The notes under the pieces were generated by a model. It was not told the DNA's origin, did not search any database, and saw only the letters and a list, made by a program, of their open reading frames with translations. From positions 496,001-560,000 of the forward strand of contig NZ_CP101156.1 of assembly GCF_024298845.1 (NCBI RefSeq): a stretch of 64,000 nt of DNA. The letters are read 5' to 3'. Position 1 is the stretch's first letter. Each line of letters begins with the position of its first letter. The position numbers were made by a program, and so were the translations under genes. Source of the stretch: Natronosalvus amylolyticus. Lineage in GTDB: Archaea; Halobacteriota; Halobacteria; Halobacteriales; Natrialbaceae. Shown here in pieces: positions 9,110 to 18,003 of this stretch.

Positions 9110-9862
9110 ATGCTCGTCGTCGTTCCCGTCGACCCCCCGCACGAATCGTTGGCTCCACCGACACTCACTGACGACCCGGCAAACGGCCTCTCGAAGGCGG
9201 AGTTTGTGACGCTGTACAGGGCAACGATTTCGGACGTAATCGCAGCCGTCGACTCGAGCGGCGGCGACCTGTTACTCAACGTTCGGGACGAACAGACCCT
9301 CCCCGAGGAAGCCCGTGATTCGATTGCCGACCCCAGGGGAGCGGTCCGCTCGCTTGCCGAACAGCGGCTGGGGACGGATGCCGATATCCGCATCGAACCA
9401 CAGGTCGGGTCGACGCGTTCGGCCCGAATCGGCAACACGGTCACGCACTTGCTCGAGCGCGAAGAGGTAAACAGTGTCGGGGTACTTGATCCGATGGCCG
9501 CCCTCGTCGGTCGTCCACAGATCGACGGTGTGGCGATGTCGTTGCGACGAAACGAGATCGTTCTCGGCCCCGCACAGGCCGGGCAAGTGTATCTGGCGGC
9601 GTTCACCGACCCAATCGACTTCACTGATGTCTTCGATGCGTCGAGATCGCCAATCGAGGTTCTCTCGAGTCGCGGCGTTGGGGCCGATCTGGGTGTTGGG
9701 TTCGCGCCGCGTGTTCCCCTCGCCTCCGATGCACAGGGCCTGGGAACGACGATTGCAGAGGTCCGTGCCCTCGAGTCGGCAGGGCGGGCGATTCCACAGG
9801 CGACAACAGCCGTTATCGAGGAGTTGGGTCTCGAGACCGGAGCCGATGGGACGCTCCGCTGA
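9110..9862 (+). CDS. Haloarchaeal conserved protein with glycosyltransferase-A/DUF2064-like look
   Basis: 250 residues from ATG 9110 (MLVVVPVDPP). The N-terminal VPVDPP strand-turn, the QVGSTRSARIGNTVTHLL block and the central LGPAQAGQVYLAAF resemble nucleotidyl- or glycosyltransferase-like DUF2064 proteins, where a glycine-rich segment binds the nucleotide sugar. I cannot identify catalytic residues with certainty and consider the link tentative. I placed the start at 9110 because the upstream codons overlap the 34-bp duplication. It lies 53 bases before tRNA-Ser. Confidence 0.55.
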   Translation: MLVVVPVDPPHESLAPPTLTDDPANGLSKAEFVTLYRATISDVIAAVDSSGGDLLLNVRDEQTLPEEARDSIADPRGAVRSLAEQRLGTDADIRIEPQVGSTRSARIGNTVTHLLEREEVNSVGVLDPMAALVGRPQIDGVAMSLRRNEIVLGPAQAGQVYLAAFTDPIDFTDVFDASRSPIEVLSSRGVGADLGVGFAPRVPLASDAQGLGTTIAEVRALESAGRAIPQATTAVIEELGLETGADGTLR

Positions 9863-9915
9863 TAATCGCCCGAGACCGACAACGCTTTTAAATTCCGACG
9901 TAAAGATTCACTCGA

Positions 9916-9997
9916 GGTGAGGTGGCAGAGCGGCCTAACGCGCCTGCCTTGAAAGCAGGTGGCGCAAGCCTCATGGGTTCAAATCCCATCCTCACCG
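9916..9997 (+). tRNA. tRNA-Ser(UGA)
   Basis: An 82-base tRNA. Acceptor GGTGAGG pairs with CCTCACC (9990-9996), with discriminator G at 9997. The anticodon arm is CCTGC-CTTGAAA-GCAGG (anticodon TGA). A long variable arm of the class II type follows, then the T arm ATGGG-TTCAAAT-CCCAT. No CCA is encoded and no intron is present. Its 3' end is repeated 157 bases downstream. Confidence 0.95.
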
Positions 9998-10132
9998 CTT
10001 CTACGACGAACAGATGTGAGGAGCGAAGCGTGAACAGGGATCTGAATCAGGGAAGCCGCCCACAGCGAGAGCGCGGTCGCCTCGAGACCGCGATTGCGAA
10101 CGCCGAAGCCGTGAGCGAGCACGTCCGACCGT

Positions 10133-10154
10133 GGTTCAAATCCCATCCTCACCG
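10133..10154 (+). other. att-like duplicate of the tRNA-Ser 3' end
   Basis: These 22 bases are identical to 9976-9997, the last part of the T arm plus acceptor and discriminator of tRNA-Ser, in the same orientation. This is the footprint that tRNA-targeting integrases leave as attL/attR. Only about 135 bases separate the copies and no integrase is nearby, so it would be a relic of an excised or decayed element. The rest of 9998-10376 has no supported gene; the PiT gene starts at 10377. Confidence 0.75.
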
Positions 10155-10376
10155 TTTTCTCGAGCCTGGCAATAGATCAGACCCGGAAAAACCTCGATGG
10201 ATTTGAACGAGTTATAGCCGCAATCCAGCTAAAAACAGTGTCGATTGCGTCCGCGAGAGCCGGCCGCTGTCTGGTCATCACGGCTGTGGATTCGGACCCG
10301 ACTTCCAGCAGGTGTCGAATTCTCCGCTCACTCTCTTACAGAATGTATTTCAGTCGCCTTATCCTACGTTCCGCCG

Positions 10377-11558
10377 ATGGTAGAGACGCTTTTGATTATC
10401 GGCGTAATCGCATCGATATTTGTAGGATTCAATATCGGTGGGTCGTCGACCGGAATCACCTGGGGCCCTTCGGTTGGGGCTGGAATCGTCAAGAAAACGA
10501 CTGCAGCGGCGGTAATGACGGTCTTCGTTTTCCTGGGTGGGATAACGGTTGGACAAAACGTGATGGATACCCTCAGCGGCGAAATTATTACAACCGAACT
10601 CACGTTGTCTGCGGGTGTGGCCGTACTCTTCTTTATCGGCCTCGGCATTCTTGTCGCGAACGTTTTCGGCGTTCCGGTTCCCACATCGATGACGACCGTC
10701 GGTGCCATCGCCGGGCTTGGACTTGCCACGGGAACGCTAAATTACGAAACGATTGCGGAAATCGTTATCTGGTGGATCGTTACACCGGTTATCGGATTCT
10801 GGGTCGGAGGGGTTATCGGACGCTACATTTATCCGTGGGTCAATCGTCGAGTGGACATCAAAAAGTCCGATGGGCCACTCCTGACACTAAACCGAGATGG
10901 AGGGGTTCCGTCACCGAAATTAGGCCCAAACACGACTGTACAGGAACTTGGCACCACAGTGGTTGTCCTCCTTATCGGCTGTTATATGGCTTTCAGTGCC
11001 GGCGCGAGCAACGTTCCAAACGCCGCTGCGCCACTGGTTGGCCAAGCCGGCCTCGAGGTGACCGATGCCGTAATTCTCGCCACCGTCGCCATCGGACTCG
11101 GCGGATTTACCATCGCTCGCCGAACGATGGACTCTGTGGGTGGAGAACTGAGTGACATCCCGCTCCTGGCAGCGCTTTTCGTCATGGTGACCGCATCGAC
11201 GATCACGACGATTCTGTCCTGGATGGGAATCCCGATCAGTCTCGTGATGGGGACCGTGATGACGATCGTGGGAATTGGGTGGGGGCGAGCAACTCGGCCG
11301 ATAACCGTTCGCGAAGCAGTTACTCGCGATAGCGATATTACCGACAAACGGATCGAACTGGGTGCAATCGTCACCGAGGAAGAAGAGGATGAAGACGCAC
11401 CGGCTATCGGGGAACCGGAAACTGAAGCGGTCCTTCACGGGAGCGATCTCTTCAATCCTCGTGCGATAATTAAGTACGTCTCGATGTGGGTTATCGGGCC
11501 TTCGATGTCCACGCTTTTGGCATACGGCTTCTTCACCGTCTTGCCTGGTGTTGCCTGA
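10377..11558 (+). CDS. Inorganic phosphate transporter, PiT family
   Basis: 393 residues from ATG 10377. The two inverted PiT half-signatures are visible: GFNIGGSSTGITWGPSVGAG near residue 18 (normally GANDVANA-type) and SAGASNVPNAAAPLVGQAG near residue 203. Around ten membrane segments flank an acidic cytoplasmic loop rich in E/D near the C-terminal third (TEEEEDEDAP). It would import phosphate driven by a cation gradient. No DUF47 (PhoU-like) partner, often linked to PiT, is adjacent. It sits next to the tRNA-Ser att-like repeat. Confidence 0.88.
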   Translation: MVETLLIIGVIASIFVGFNIGGSSTGITWGPSVGAGIVKKTTAAAVMTVFVFLGGITVGQNVMDTLSGEIITTELTLSAGVAVLFFIGLGILVANVFGVPVPTSMTTVGAIAGLGLATGTLNYETIAEIVIWWIVTPVIGFWVGGVIGRYIYPWVNRRVDIKKSDGPLLTLNRDGGVPSPKLGPNTTVQELGTTVVVLLIGCYMAFSAGASNVPNAAAPLVGQAGLEVTDAVILATVAIGLGGFTIARRTMDSVGGELSDIPLLAALFVMVTASTITTILSWMGIPISLVMGTVMTIVGIGWGRATRPITVREAVTRDSDITDKRIELGAIVTEEEEDEDAPAIGEPETEAVLHGSDLFNPRAIIKYVSMWVIGPSMSTLLAYGFFTVLPGVA

Positions 11559-11645
11559 CTGATCCCAATCAGTTCTGCGTGTTTTTACGGCTCCTGAAGC
11601 CGACGACCAGCCGGTCAAAACCACAGGGCAGCGAGTGAAATCTCG

Positions 11646-12860
11646 TTACAGCGATCGCAGCGCCCGGCGACAGGCAGCGACGCCAGCGTCAGGGTCCACG
11701 TCGGCTCCGTGGACCTCGAGTGAGTCACCGAGTGCCGTCACGACGAGCAATACGTTTTCGGGGCGAGCAGAGTGGCCCATGCAGCCGATGCGGAAGATCT
11801 CGCCGGCGAGGTCGCCCAGGCCGCTCGCGATCTCGAGGTCGTAGCGCTCGAGCAGGTCGGCACAGATGTCACCATCGTCGACGCCGTCGGGAACGCGGAC
11901 GGCGTTGAGACTCGGGAGCCAGTAGGCTTCGGGGGCGTTCATCTCGAGGCCCATTCCCTCCATCCCGGCTTTGAGTGACCCGGCAAGTTCTCGGTGGCGT
12001 TCCCATCGCGCCTCGATGCCCTCTTCGGCGACGAGTCGGAGCGCTTCGCGAATTGCATAGACGTTCGTAATCGGAGCTGTGTGGTGGTACGATCGGTCCG
12101 AACCCCAGTATCCCTCGAGGAGGGATAAATCGAGGTACCACGAGCGAGGGTCGGTGTCTCGGCTGAGTACTTTTTCCATCGCCTCGTCAGAAAGGGTGAG
12201 CGGGCTTGCGCCGGGCGGACAGGAGAGGCACTTCTGCGGTCCGGAGTAGGCCACGTCGATGCCCCATTCGTCGACACGAAGCTCGACACCGCCGAGTGAG
12301 GTGACGGTGTCGGCGATCACGAGCGCATCGTGATCGTGGGCGGCGGCGGTCAGTTTGGGTACGTCAGGCTGGACGACCCCGGTGCTGGTCTCGGCGTGGA
12401 TGAACCCGAACACGTCGGGGTCGTGTTCGGCGAGTGCATCGGCCACGTCGTCCGGATCGAGCGGTTCTCCCCACGGGGCGTCGACCGTGACGACGGTGCC
12501 GCCGGCCCGTTCGGCCATGGAGGCCATCCGGCCGCCGAAGTAACCGTTCGTCGGAACGAGCATCGTGTCTCCGGGCTCGACGACGTTACCGATGGCGGCT
12601 TCCATCGAGGCTGATCCGGTTCCTGAGACCGGAATCGTCCACTGGTTATCGGTGCGGAACGTATAGCGTAGCAGGTCCTGCACATCGTTCATAATCTCGA
12701 TGAACGAGGGGTCCAGGTGACCGACGAGAGGGGTGCTCATCGCCCGCAACACGCGCGGGTTGACGTCGCTGGGACCAGGTCCCATGAGGGTCCGATTCGG
12801 TGGCGTGAGTTCGCCGACGTCCGGCGCGGTCTCGAGTGTTTGCTCCTCTGAAGATGCCAT
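11646..12860 (-). CDS. Class V aminotransferase (alanine-glyoxylate/serine-pyruvate type)
   Basis: 404 residues, a PLP-dependent fold type I enzyme. N-terminal LMGPGPSDVNPRVLRAMSTP, the SGTGSASMEAAI turn that cups the cofactor phosphate, the aspartate in VIADTVTSLGG that binds the pyridine nitrogen, and the Schiff-base lysine in SGPQKCLSCPPG are all visible. ATG 12860 gives the family's normal length; the frame stays open upstream but that part is antisense to other coding. Likely reaction: transfer of an amino group to glyoxylate from alanine or serine. Confidence 0.9.
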   Translation of the reverse strand: MASSEEQTLETAPDVGELTPPNRTLMGPGPSDVNPRVLRAMSTPLVGHLDPSFIEIMNDVQDLLRYTFRTDNQWTIPVSGTGSASMEAAIGNVVEPGDTMLVPTNGYFGGRMASMAERAGGTVVTVDAPWGEPLDPDDVADALAEHDPDVFGFIHAETSTGVVQPDVPKLTAAAHDHDALVIADTVTSLGGVELRVDEWGIDVAYSGPQKCLSCPPGASPLTLSDEAMEKVLSRDTDPRSWYLDLSLLEGYWGSDRSYHHTAPITNVYAIREALRLVAEEGIEARWERHRELAGSLKAGMEGMGLEMNAPEAYWLPSLNAVRVPDGVDDGDICADLLERYDLEIASGLGDLAGEIFRIGCMGHSARPENVLLVVTALGDSLEVHGADVDPDAGVAACRRALRSL

Positions 12861-12936
12861 AATCTGTGTCGAGTAGGCACAACCAAAAACGTTGAGTTGT
12901 CCGAAGAGGGTAGCTGGGCACTTTTCGCCGGTATCC

Positions 12937-13674
12937 TCACGGACGCAGGCCACCCGCGTAGTCGGTGAGCCGCTCGAGGGCACAGTCGGAAAATCGATGT
13001 GAGAGCAATCGCCCGGTGTCTCGGTCGGTCGGATAAGTCGTTCCGCAGCGACAACTCGTGGCGTCGAACTCGTCGTCCCAGGCGTAGGCGCTGACCATCG
13101 GGGTGACGGCAGTTTTCCCATCGTGACGCTCGATGTGACCGTGTTCGTGTCGCAACCCGAGCGTGTGCCCAACCTCGTGCAGCAAAATTTGTGCAGTGAG
13201 TGCCGGTCTGGTGTAGCCGTCGTAGCCGTCGAAATCGGTGGGTACGTCGAGGGAGGCAAGGTGGCGAGCACCCCCAACCGAGGCCACGTGGGGAATCGCA
13301 TAGCCGGTCGGTGCCGTCGACATCTGTCCATCCGTGATGAGGACATTGACGTCTCGAGCGGGGTTCGCGTCGCCCATCCCCGTGACGCCAGCACCCACGG
13401 TGAACGGCCAGCGACCGGTTCGAACGGGGTCTGCGCCGTCCTCTGTCGGGGTCGAGACGATGCCCCCCATCGAGACGTCGACCGACCAGAACGGGTACTC
13501 GAGGGCACCTTCGAGATAGGCGCTAACGCGACTCTCAATACCCGGATAGTCGCTGGCACCCTCGGACAGAAAGAACCGAACCTCGAGTTTCGAGACTGGT
13601 TCTCGGGTGGTGTAATGGAGGGTTCCGAGCGAGCTCACGGCCCCGAGTGTGCCGAGAAACGTTCGTCGCTTCAC
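12937..13674 (-). CDS. Tat-exported metzincin zinc metalloprotease (matrixin-like)
   Basis: 245 residues. A GTG start at 13674 gives VKRRTFLGTLG, a twin-arginine signal right at the N-terminus. The active site is HEVGHTLGLRHEHG (about residues 170-183), the complete HExxHxxGxxH metzincin zinc motif, followed 20-odd residues later by VTPMVS as a probable Met-turn. Three cysteines near the C-terminus (SCRCG and DCALE) could stabilise the exported fold. It would act outside the cell on unknown proteins. It ends about 77 bases from the start of the divergently placed aminotransferase. Confidence 0.8.
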   Translation of the reverse strand: MKRRTFLGTLGAVSSLGTLHYTTREPVSKLEVRFFLSEGASDYPGIESRVSAYLEGALEYPFWSVDVSMGGIVSTPTEDGADPVRTGRWPFTVGAGVTGMGDANPARDVNVLITDGQMSTAPTGYAIPHVASVGGARHLASLDVPTDFDGYDGYTRPALTAQILLHEVGHTLGLRHEHGHIERHDGKTAVTPMVSAYAWDDEFDATSCRCGTTYPTDRDTGRLLSHRFSDCALERLTDYAGGLRP

Positions 13675-13901
13675 ACCCGCTGTCTCGAGTGTGGGCCCCA
13701 GAACGTTCGGCTGTACATACACACCGATTAATATCGGTAGCCTCTGGCGTCGGACAGTGCGTCGATGGCCGCATATTCGTGGGCAACGAGAAGTGAACAG
13801 CTGGCCAATGAGGGGGAAAACACATCCCGTCCAGTATGGCTATCGCTTTCGGCAGGATAGCTGTGACTCTCAGCAGGGTGATTGTCCCGAAAAGGGTGGG
13901 T

Positions 13902-14207
13902 TTACACCGTTACCGATGGCCCTGGCGGAGCGCGCTCGACCTGATACTCCTCCCCGTCGACGACGATGATCGCCCACTCATACGCGGGATTGTGGCGTGT
14001 AAGTCGGTTCTCGAGTTCGTCGGCGTCGTCCGGTTGGGCGACGAAACAGTGGAACTGTCCGTCACCCCGGGGAAGCTCGTTCATATCGTATACCGTGTTG
14101 ACGTGGACGACTTTCCACGCACGTTCGGCTCGGAATTCCGGTCCGTTGCCCTCGACTGTGTAGCCGAGTTCAGCGAAAATCGACCTGGCCTGCTCGACGA
14201 GTCGCAT
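13902..14207 (-). CDS. Haloarchaeal conserved hypothetical protein (about 100 residues)
   Basis: 101 residues from ATG 14207 (MRLVEQARSIFAELGY), soluble, alpha/beta in appearance. It has conserved-looking pieces WKVVHVN, FHCFVAQPDDADELE and YEWAIIVVDG. It resembles a restriction-fold or DUF7116-like small protein of haloarchaea, but I hold that from memory only. No catalytic set is clear. Function unknown. Confidence 0.6.
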   Translation of the reverse strand: MRLVEQARSIFAELGYTVEGNGPEFRAERAWKVVHVNTVYDMNELPRGDGQFHCFVAQPDDADELENRLTRHNPAYEWAIIVVDGEEYQVERAPPGPSVTV

Positions 14208-14492
14208 GTTAACAGGACCCATTCACCTAATCATACTCTGGACACCATGATAAAGCTTTGCACAGTATGGGTGATCGATACATTGGTGAGCGATAGAAGT
14301 GCGGACGTTCAGCAAAAATAGACCATGATATCGGACAAGCGTAGTTTTTCGATCGGTCTCGAGCGCCCATCTGTGCTCGAGGTTTGTCCCCATCGGTCGT
14401 TCGTACGGTCGGTTGTTGTCTCTTCTCGGTAACCGACCACCCAATATAGCGATTACCGGTGAATAGGTACAACCGACCGTATCAGCGGGCAG

Positions 14493-14732
14493 CTATTCGT
14501 GGGCCGCATCCCACTCGGTTGGTTTCCGGAGGTTGCCACACTGATTGCACAGGATTCGGCCCATGGGGTCCATCGCGTTATCTATGCGTTCACAGTTCGA
14601 GCAGAACCAGCCATAACGGCGCTCTCGATCACGTGTTTCGTAGGCGATCAAAAACGGTCCCTTCGATCCACGGTCACCGTCTGCCCTCGAGACGTACACT
14701 GTCTTTCCATCATCAACACCGACAGCTTCCAT
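14493..14732 (-). CDS. DUF5816-type small zinc-finger protein
   Basis: 79 residues from ATG 14732, typical of the haloarchaeal DUF5816 family. A charged GDRGSKGPFLIAYE segment is followed by two cysteine pairs, CSNC (in WFCSNCERIDNAMD) and CNQC (in RILCNQCGNLRKPTEWDAAHE). The pairs probably bind one zinc. A TATA-like CCTAAAGTG on the minus strand near 14760 is 28 bases upstream, supporting this leaderless start. Role unknown; it is divergent from the nucleotidase gene. Confidence 0.8.
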   Translation of the reverse strand: MEAVGVDDGKTVYVSRADGDRGSKGPFLIAYETRDRERRYGWFCSNCERIDNAMDPMGRILCNQCGNLRKPTEWDAAHE

Positions 14733-14809
14733 GCGAGAGACTACGTTTGCACACACTTTAGGTTCGCGAACCGACGAAGCCAAGGCAGTGGTGTCCAAAT
14801 TCACACCGA

Positions 14810-16192
14810 ATGCCGCCCCGGCTCCTCCACTATTCGGACGTCGAAAACGCCTGTGACAATCCGTCAGTGATCGGTCGACTCGCGCGGACGATCGCCCGAC
14901 ATCGAGATGACCACACGCTCGTCGTGGGGACGGGTGACAACACCTCGCCGGGTGTTCTCCCGCTGGTCACCGAAGGGAGACAGGCACTCCGATTTTACCA
15001 GGCTATCGACCCCGACTTCGAAACCTTCGGAAACCACGATTTCGACCACGGCCTCGAGGCCACTCGGGACATCGTCAGTGAATCACCACAGACCTGGCTC
15101 ACGGCCAACGTGAACCAGAACGGAGATCGTTTCGCCGCTGAAAGCGGTGTCCAACCCTGGGCCGTCCGCGAAGTAGCCGGCACTCGTCTCGGCTTTACGG
15201 GCGTGACGACACCCCGGACGGTCTCGCTCAATCCAGTGGCAGCGCCACTCGAGATCGATGACCCAGTCGAGTCCGTTCGCGATGCACTGGCTGCACTAAC
15301 GGACGAAGGCGTCGACTATACTGTCGTCTGTTCACATCTCGGTCGTGGCGACGACGAGCTCGCTCGGGCGGTCGATGCCGACGTGATCGTTGGCGGGCAC
15401 GTGCCGAGCGTCAGAGCCGAAATTATCGATGGAACCCTCCTCACGAGGCCGGGTGACGGTGGATCGGCCATCGTCGAAGTGACGTTCGAGGAGGAAACAC
15501 CCAGCGCGACAATTCGTCGAACCTCGAGCGTCGAACCCGACCCAACGGTGGTGACGGCGTTCGAGAAGTTGTTCAAAAAAACGGGGCTCGACGAAGTCGT
15601 TTCCCATACGGAGATACCGCTCGACCGCTCGGAAACGACTATCTTCGGTGGCGAGTGCAGACTTGGGAATTTCGTCACCGACGCCTACCGGTGGAAAACC
15701 GGTGCTGACGTCGCGCTCCAGAACAGCGGTGGCCTGCGAACGGGCCAGACGCTCGAGGGTGCGGTGACCGCGGCGGACGTCATCAGCCTCGTCCCATTCG
15801 AAGAACCCGTTGCCGTCGCCGAGGTAACGGGTCGACAACTCGAGCGGATCTTCGACGGTGGGGCCGGGATCGATCTCGGCTTTGCTGAACCAGACTGGTG
15901 GCACGCTCAGGTGAGCGGAGCAACCCTCGAGTGGGATCCGCGAGACCACGCTGTTTCGGTACTCGAGGTTGACGGTGAACCGCTCGACCCTGACGGGCGC
16001 TACCAACTCGCAACGTCCGATTACCTGTTCCATACGGACGACGAATTTGCCGCGCTGGAACCGACCTACCGAATCGAACGAACCGTCGAGACCCAGTACG
16101 AGGTGCTCCTCGAGTATGCTCGCCATTGTGGCATCGAAACCGAGAGGCAGGGGCGAGTTCGACGGCTCGAGGACATCGAATCGGCAGAGTGA
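14810..16192 (+). CDS. 5'-nucleotidase-family bifunctional metallophosphatase
   Basis: 460 residues with an N-terminal calcineurin-like phosphoesterase domain (about 1-215) and C-terminal 5'-nucleotidase substrate domain (about 260-440). Metal motifs seen are GTGDN, FGNHDFDHG, VCSHLG and VGGHVP. The first motif reads YSDVENA instead of the usual DxH, so the histidine ligand is replaced. The C-terminal domain has FVTDAYRWKTGADVALQNSGGLRTG, which stacks the base. No signal peptide is present, so it is probably cytoplasmic. It would hydrolyse nucleotides or related phosphoesters. Confidence 0.85.
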   Translation: MPPRLLHYSDVENACDNPSVIGRLARTIARHRDDHTLVVGTGDNTSPGVLPLVTEGRQALRFYQAIDPDFETFGNHDFDHGLEATRDIVSESPQTWLTANVNQNGDRFAAESGVQPWAVREVAGTRLGFTGVTTPRTVSLNPVAAPLEIDDPVESVRDALAALTDEGVDYTVVCSHLGRGDDELARAVDADVIVGGHVPSVRAEIIDGTLLTRPGDGGSAIVEVTFEEETPSATIRRTSSVEPDPTVVTAFEKLFKKTGLDEVVSHTEIPLDRSETTIFGGECRLGNFVTDAYRWKTGADVALQNSGGLRTGQTLEGAVTAADVISLVPFEEPVAVAEVTGRQLERIFDGGAGIDLGFAEPDWWHAQVSGATLEWDPRDHAVSVLEVDGEPLDPDGRYQLATSDYLFHTDDEFAALEPTYRIERTVETQYEVLLEYARHCGIETERQGRVRRLEDIESAE

Positions 16193-16224
16193 AACGTTTA
16201 CCAGTACCGGTCGCGTTACTCTCG

Positions 16225-16638
16225 ATGATGACGTTGGTTGTGGTCCCAGTTCGATATCCTTTGACGAACCACTCGAGACGTACCCTCGAGGCGGCGATAG
16301 AGGTCGCTCGAGATCGGAATGCGACGCTTTCTGTGTTACATATCAATCTGTATCAGAACGGGAAAACAGTGACACGAACGGATCTCAAAGCGGCGGTTGA
16401 ACGCCAGTTTGGTCGCCTCGAGAACGCGAGATACGTCGTCCGACCGGGATTTCTGGTCGAAGAGAGTATCCTGGACGAAGTGGCTGCCGAGGGAGCCGAC
16501 GTGGTCGTTATCGGTACGCGACAGGCGAGTCGCTGGCGACGGCTGTTTCAACGTCTCTCCGACAACCCCGATATCGAACAGTATCTCCGCCGGCATCTGG
16601 ATTGTGAGTTGTTGACGGTCGAAGAGGCACTCGCGTAA
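16225..16638 (+). CDS. Universal stress protein-like (UspA fold)
   Basis: 137 residues from ATG 16225. The N-terminal strand is TLVVVPVRYPLTNHSRRTLE and the C-terminal part ADVVVIGTRQASRWRRLFQ. The normal G-2X-G-9X-G(S/T) ATP loop is not complete (GTRQASRW has no following Gly-rich element), so this is probably a non-ATP-binding Usp type. It follows the nucleotidase by 32 bases on the same strand and could be co-transcribed. Confidence 0.75.
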   Translation: MMTLVVVPVRYPLTNHSRRTLEAAIEVARDRNATLSVLHINLYQNGKTVTRTDLKAAVERQFGRLENARYVVRPGFLVEESILDEVAAEGADVVVIGTRQASRWRRLFQRLSDNPDIEQYLRRHLDCELLTVEEALA

Positions 16639-16873
16639 AACAGGACTAAAGCACGTTCGACAACGGGTTTCCTATTAGAATAGCGGTCTAACAGTGCTGT
16701 TGTTTGTCCTGAACCACAGATCCACATCTCATACAAATTCACTCCTTAAAGCGTATTATTCGGTATCTTTTCGATAGTGTTTTCACTCACTCGGTTTTCC
16801 GCTCACTGCCTGTGGCTCACTCGCTATGGCCCCGAAAACTTCCTCTCGAGCCGAGTGCCGTCGAACATCTCCG

Positions 16874-17866
16874 TTATTCGTCGTCGGCATCTGCTACCTG
16901 CTCATGGGTTGGGTTGGAGTCTGCCTCGACAGCCATCGACGGCGTGCCCTGGGTGCTGATCTGTGCCGTTCCGCTCGTGTTGTCGAACACGTGATGGGTA
17001 TGTGGATACGCAAATTCGATTCCTTCCTCCAGAAACCGTTCGCGGATACGACGGTGGACGGCTGAACGAACGACGGTTAGCTTGTATGGATGTTTCACCC
17101 AGAACCGGACCTGTAGCAAAATACCACTATCCGCGTACTCGAGAACGTCACACTTCGGCCCGGCAGCATACCGTGCACTGCCGATACGAATGTCCGGCCC
17201 GCCACTGATGACGTTCTCGACCTTGCGAGTTGCCCGTTCGGCGACGTGAATCGCCCGCTCGAGGTCACTTTCGTAGGTAATTTCCATTCGGACGTCGACG
17301 CGGGTTCGTTCGTCCTCCGCAGAGTAGTTAATAACGTCGCGTTCGTGGATCTCGGCGTTCGGAATGACGATAAACGTATTCTCGAGGGTGAATATTTTCG
17401 TATACCGAATCGTGATGTCCTCGACGAAACCGCGGTGGCCTTCGTCGGCGACTTCGATCATATCTCCGATCTCGTAGGGTCGGTCAGCGAGGATGAAAAT
17501 GCCGTTGATAAAACTGCCGACCAGCGGTGCCAGAACGATGGCGACGACGGCCGAAATAACGGTCACCGAGAGTAAGATTTCGTATCCGCCCAGTCCAAGG
17601 ATACTAGCGGCCAACAGGACAGCCATTGCGATGACCGAAAGCCGAACGCCGCGAAGCACCGTTCTGGTCACACTGGGTCGCTCGATATGTTGGGCGACGG
17701 TGCGACCGGTGATTCGAACGACGAGTTTCGAAACGTACCAGCCGATGAGCACGATGAGAATAGCCAACCCGATATCGACAACGGGGCCAGGAATCGAACC
17801 GGGAAGAATCGAACGGACCTCTTGCCCGATAACGGATTCGTTACCAGCCGTCACGTTGTCGGTCAT
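16874..17866 (-). CDS. MscS-family mechanosensitive channel
   Basis: 330 residues from ATG 17866 (MTDNVTAGN). Three to four N-terminal membrane segments lead to the MscS pore and beta domain: VVAIVLAPLVGSFINGIFIL is the pore-lining region, GDMIEVADEGHRGFVEDITIRYTKIFTLEN is the beta-domain signature, and FIVIPNAEI follows. The C-terminal alpha/beta part is intact, ending in a 45-residue acidic tail. It would release solutes on hypo-osmotic shock, a plain need for a halophile. Confidence 0.9.
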   Translation of the reverse strand: MTDNVTAGNESVIGQEVRSILPGSIPGPVVDIGLAILIVLIGWYVSKLVVRITGRTVAQHIERPSVTRTVLRGVRLSVIAMAVLLAASILGLGGYEILLSVTVISAVVAIVLAPLVGSFINGIFILADRPYEIGDMIEVADEGHRGFVEDITIRYTKIFTLENTFIVIPNAEIHERDVINYSAEDERTRVDVRMEITYESDLERAIHVAERATRKVENVISGGPDIRIGSARYAAGPKCDVLEYADSGILLQVRFWVKHPYKLTVVRSAVHRRIRERFLEEGIEFAYPHTHHVFDNTSGTAQISTQGTPSMAVEADSNPTHEQVADADDE

Positions 17867-18003
17867 ACCATCACTGTCTGGGTGGTGGTGGTTAAGGGTT
17901 CTGACCATCGCTGTCCAGTCCACACCTGATAACTGTGTTCCATAATGGGATACTACTCGAAACATAATAAATGATTTAGCGATAGCTCCCTAACCGGCCA
18001 CAT

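Noticed and set aside
14223-14472. Two overlapping 73-81 residue minus-strand frames
   Set aside because: No recognisable motif or promoter; composition rich in arginine and serine, unlike neighbouring genes.
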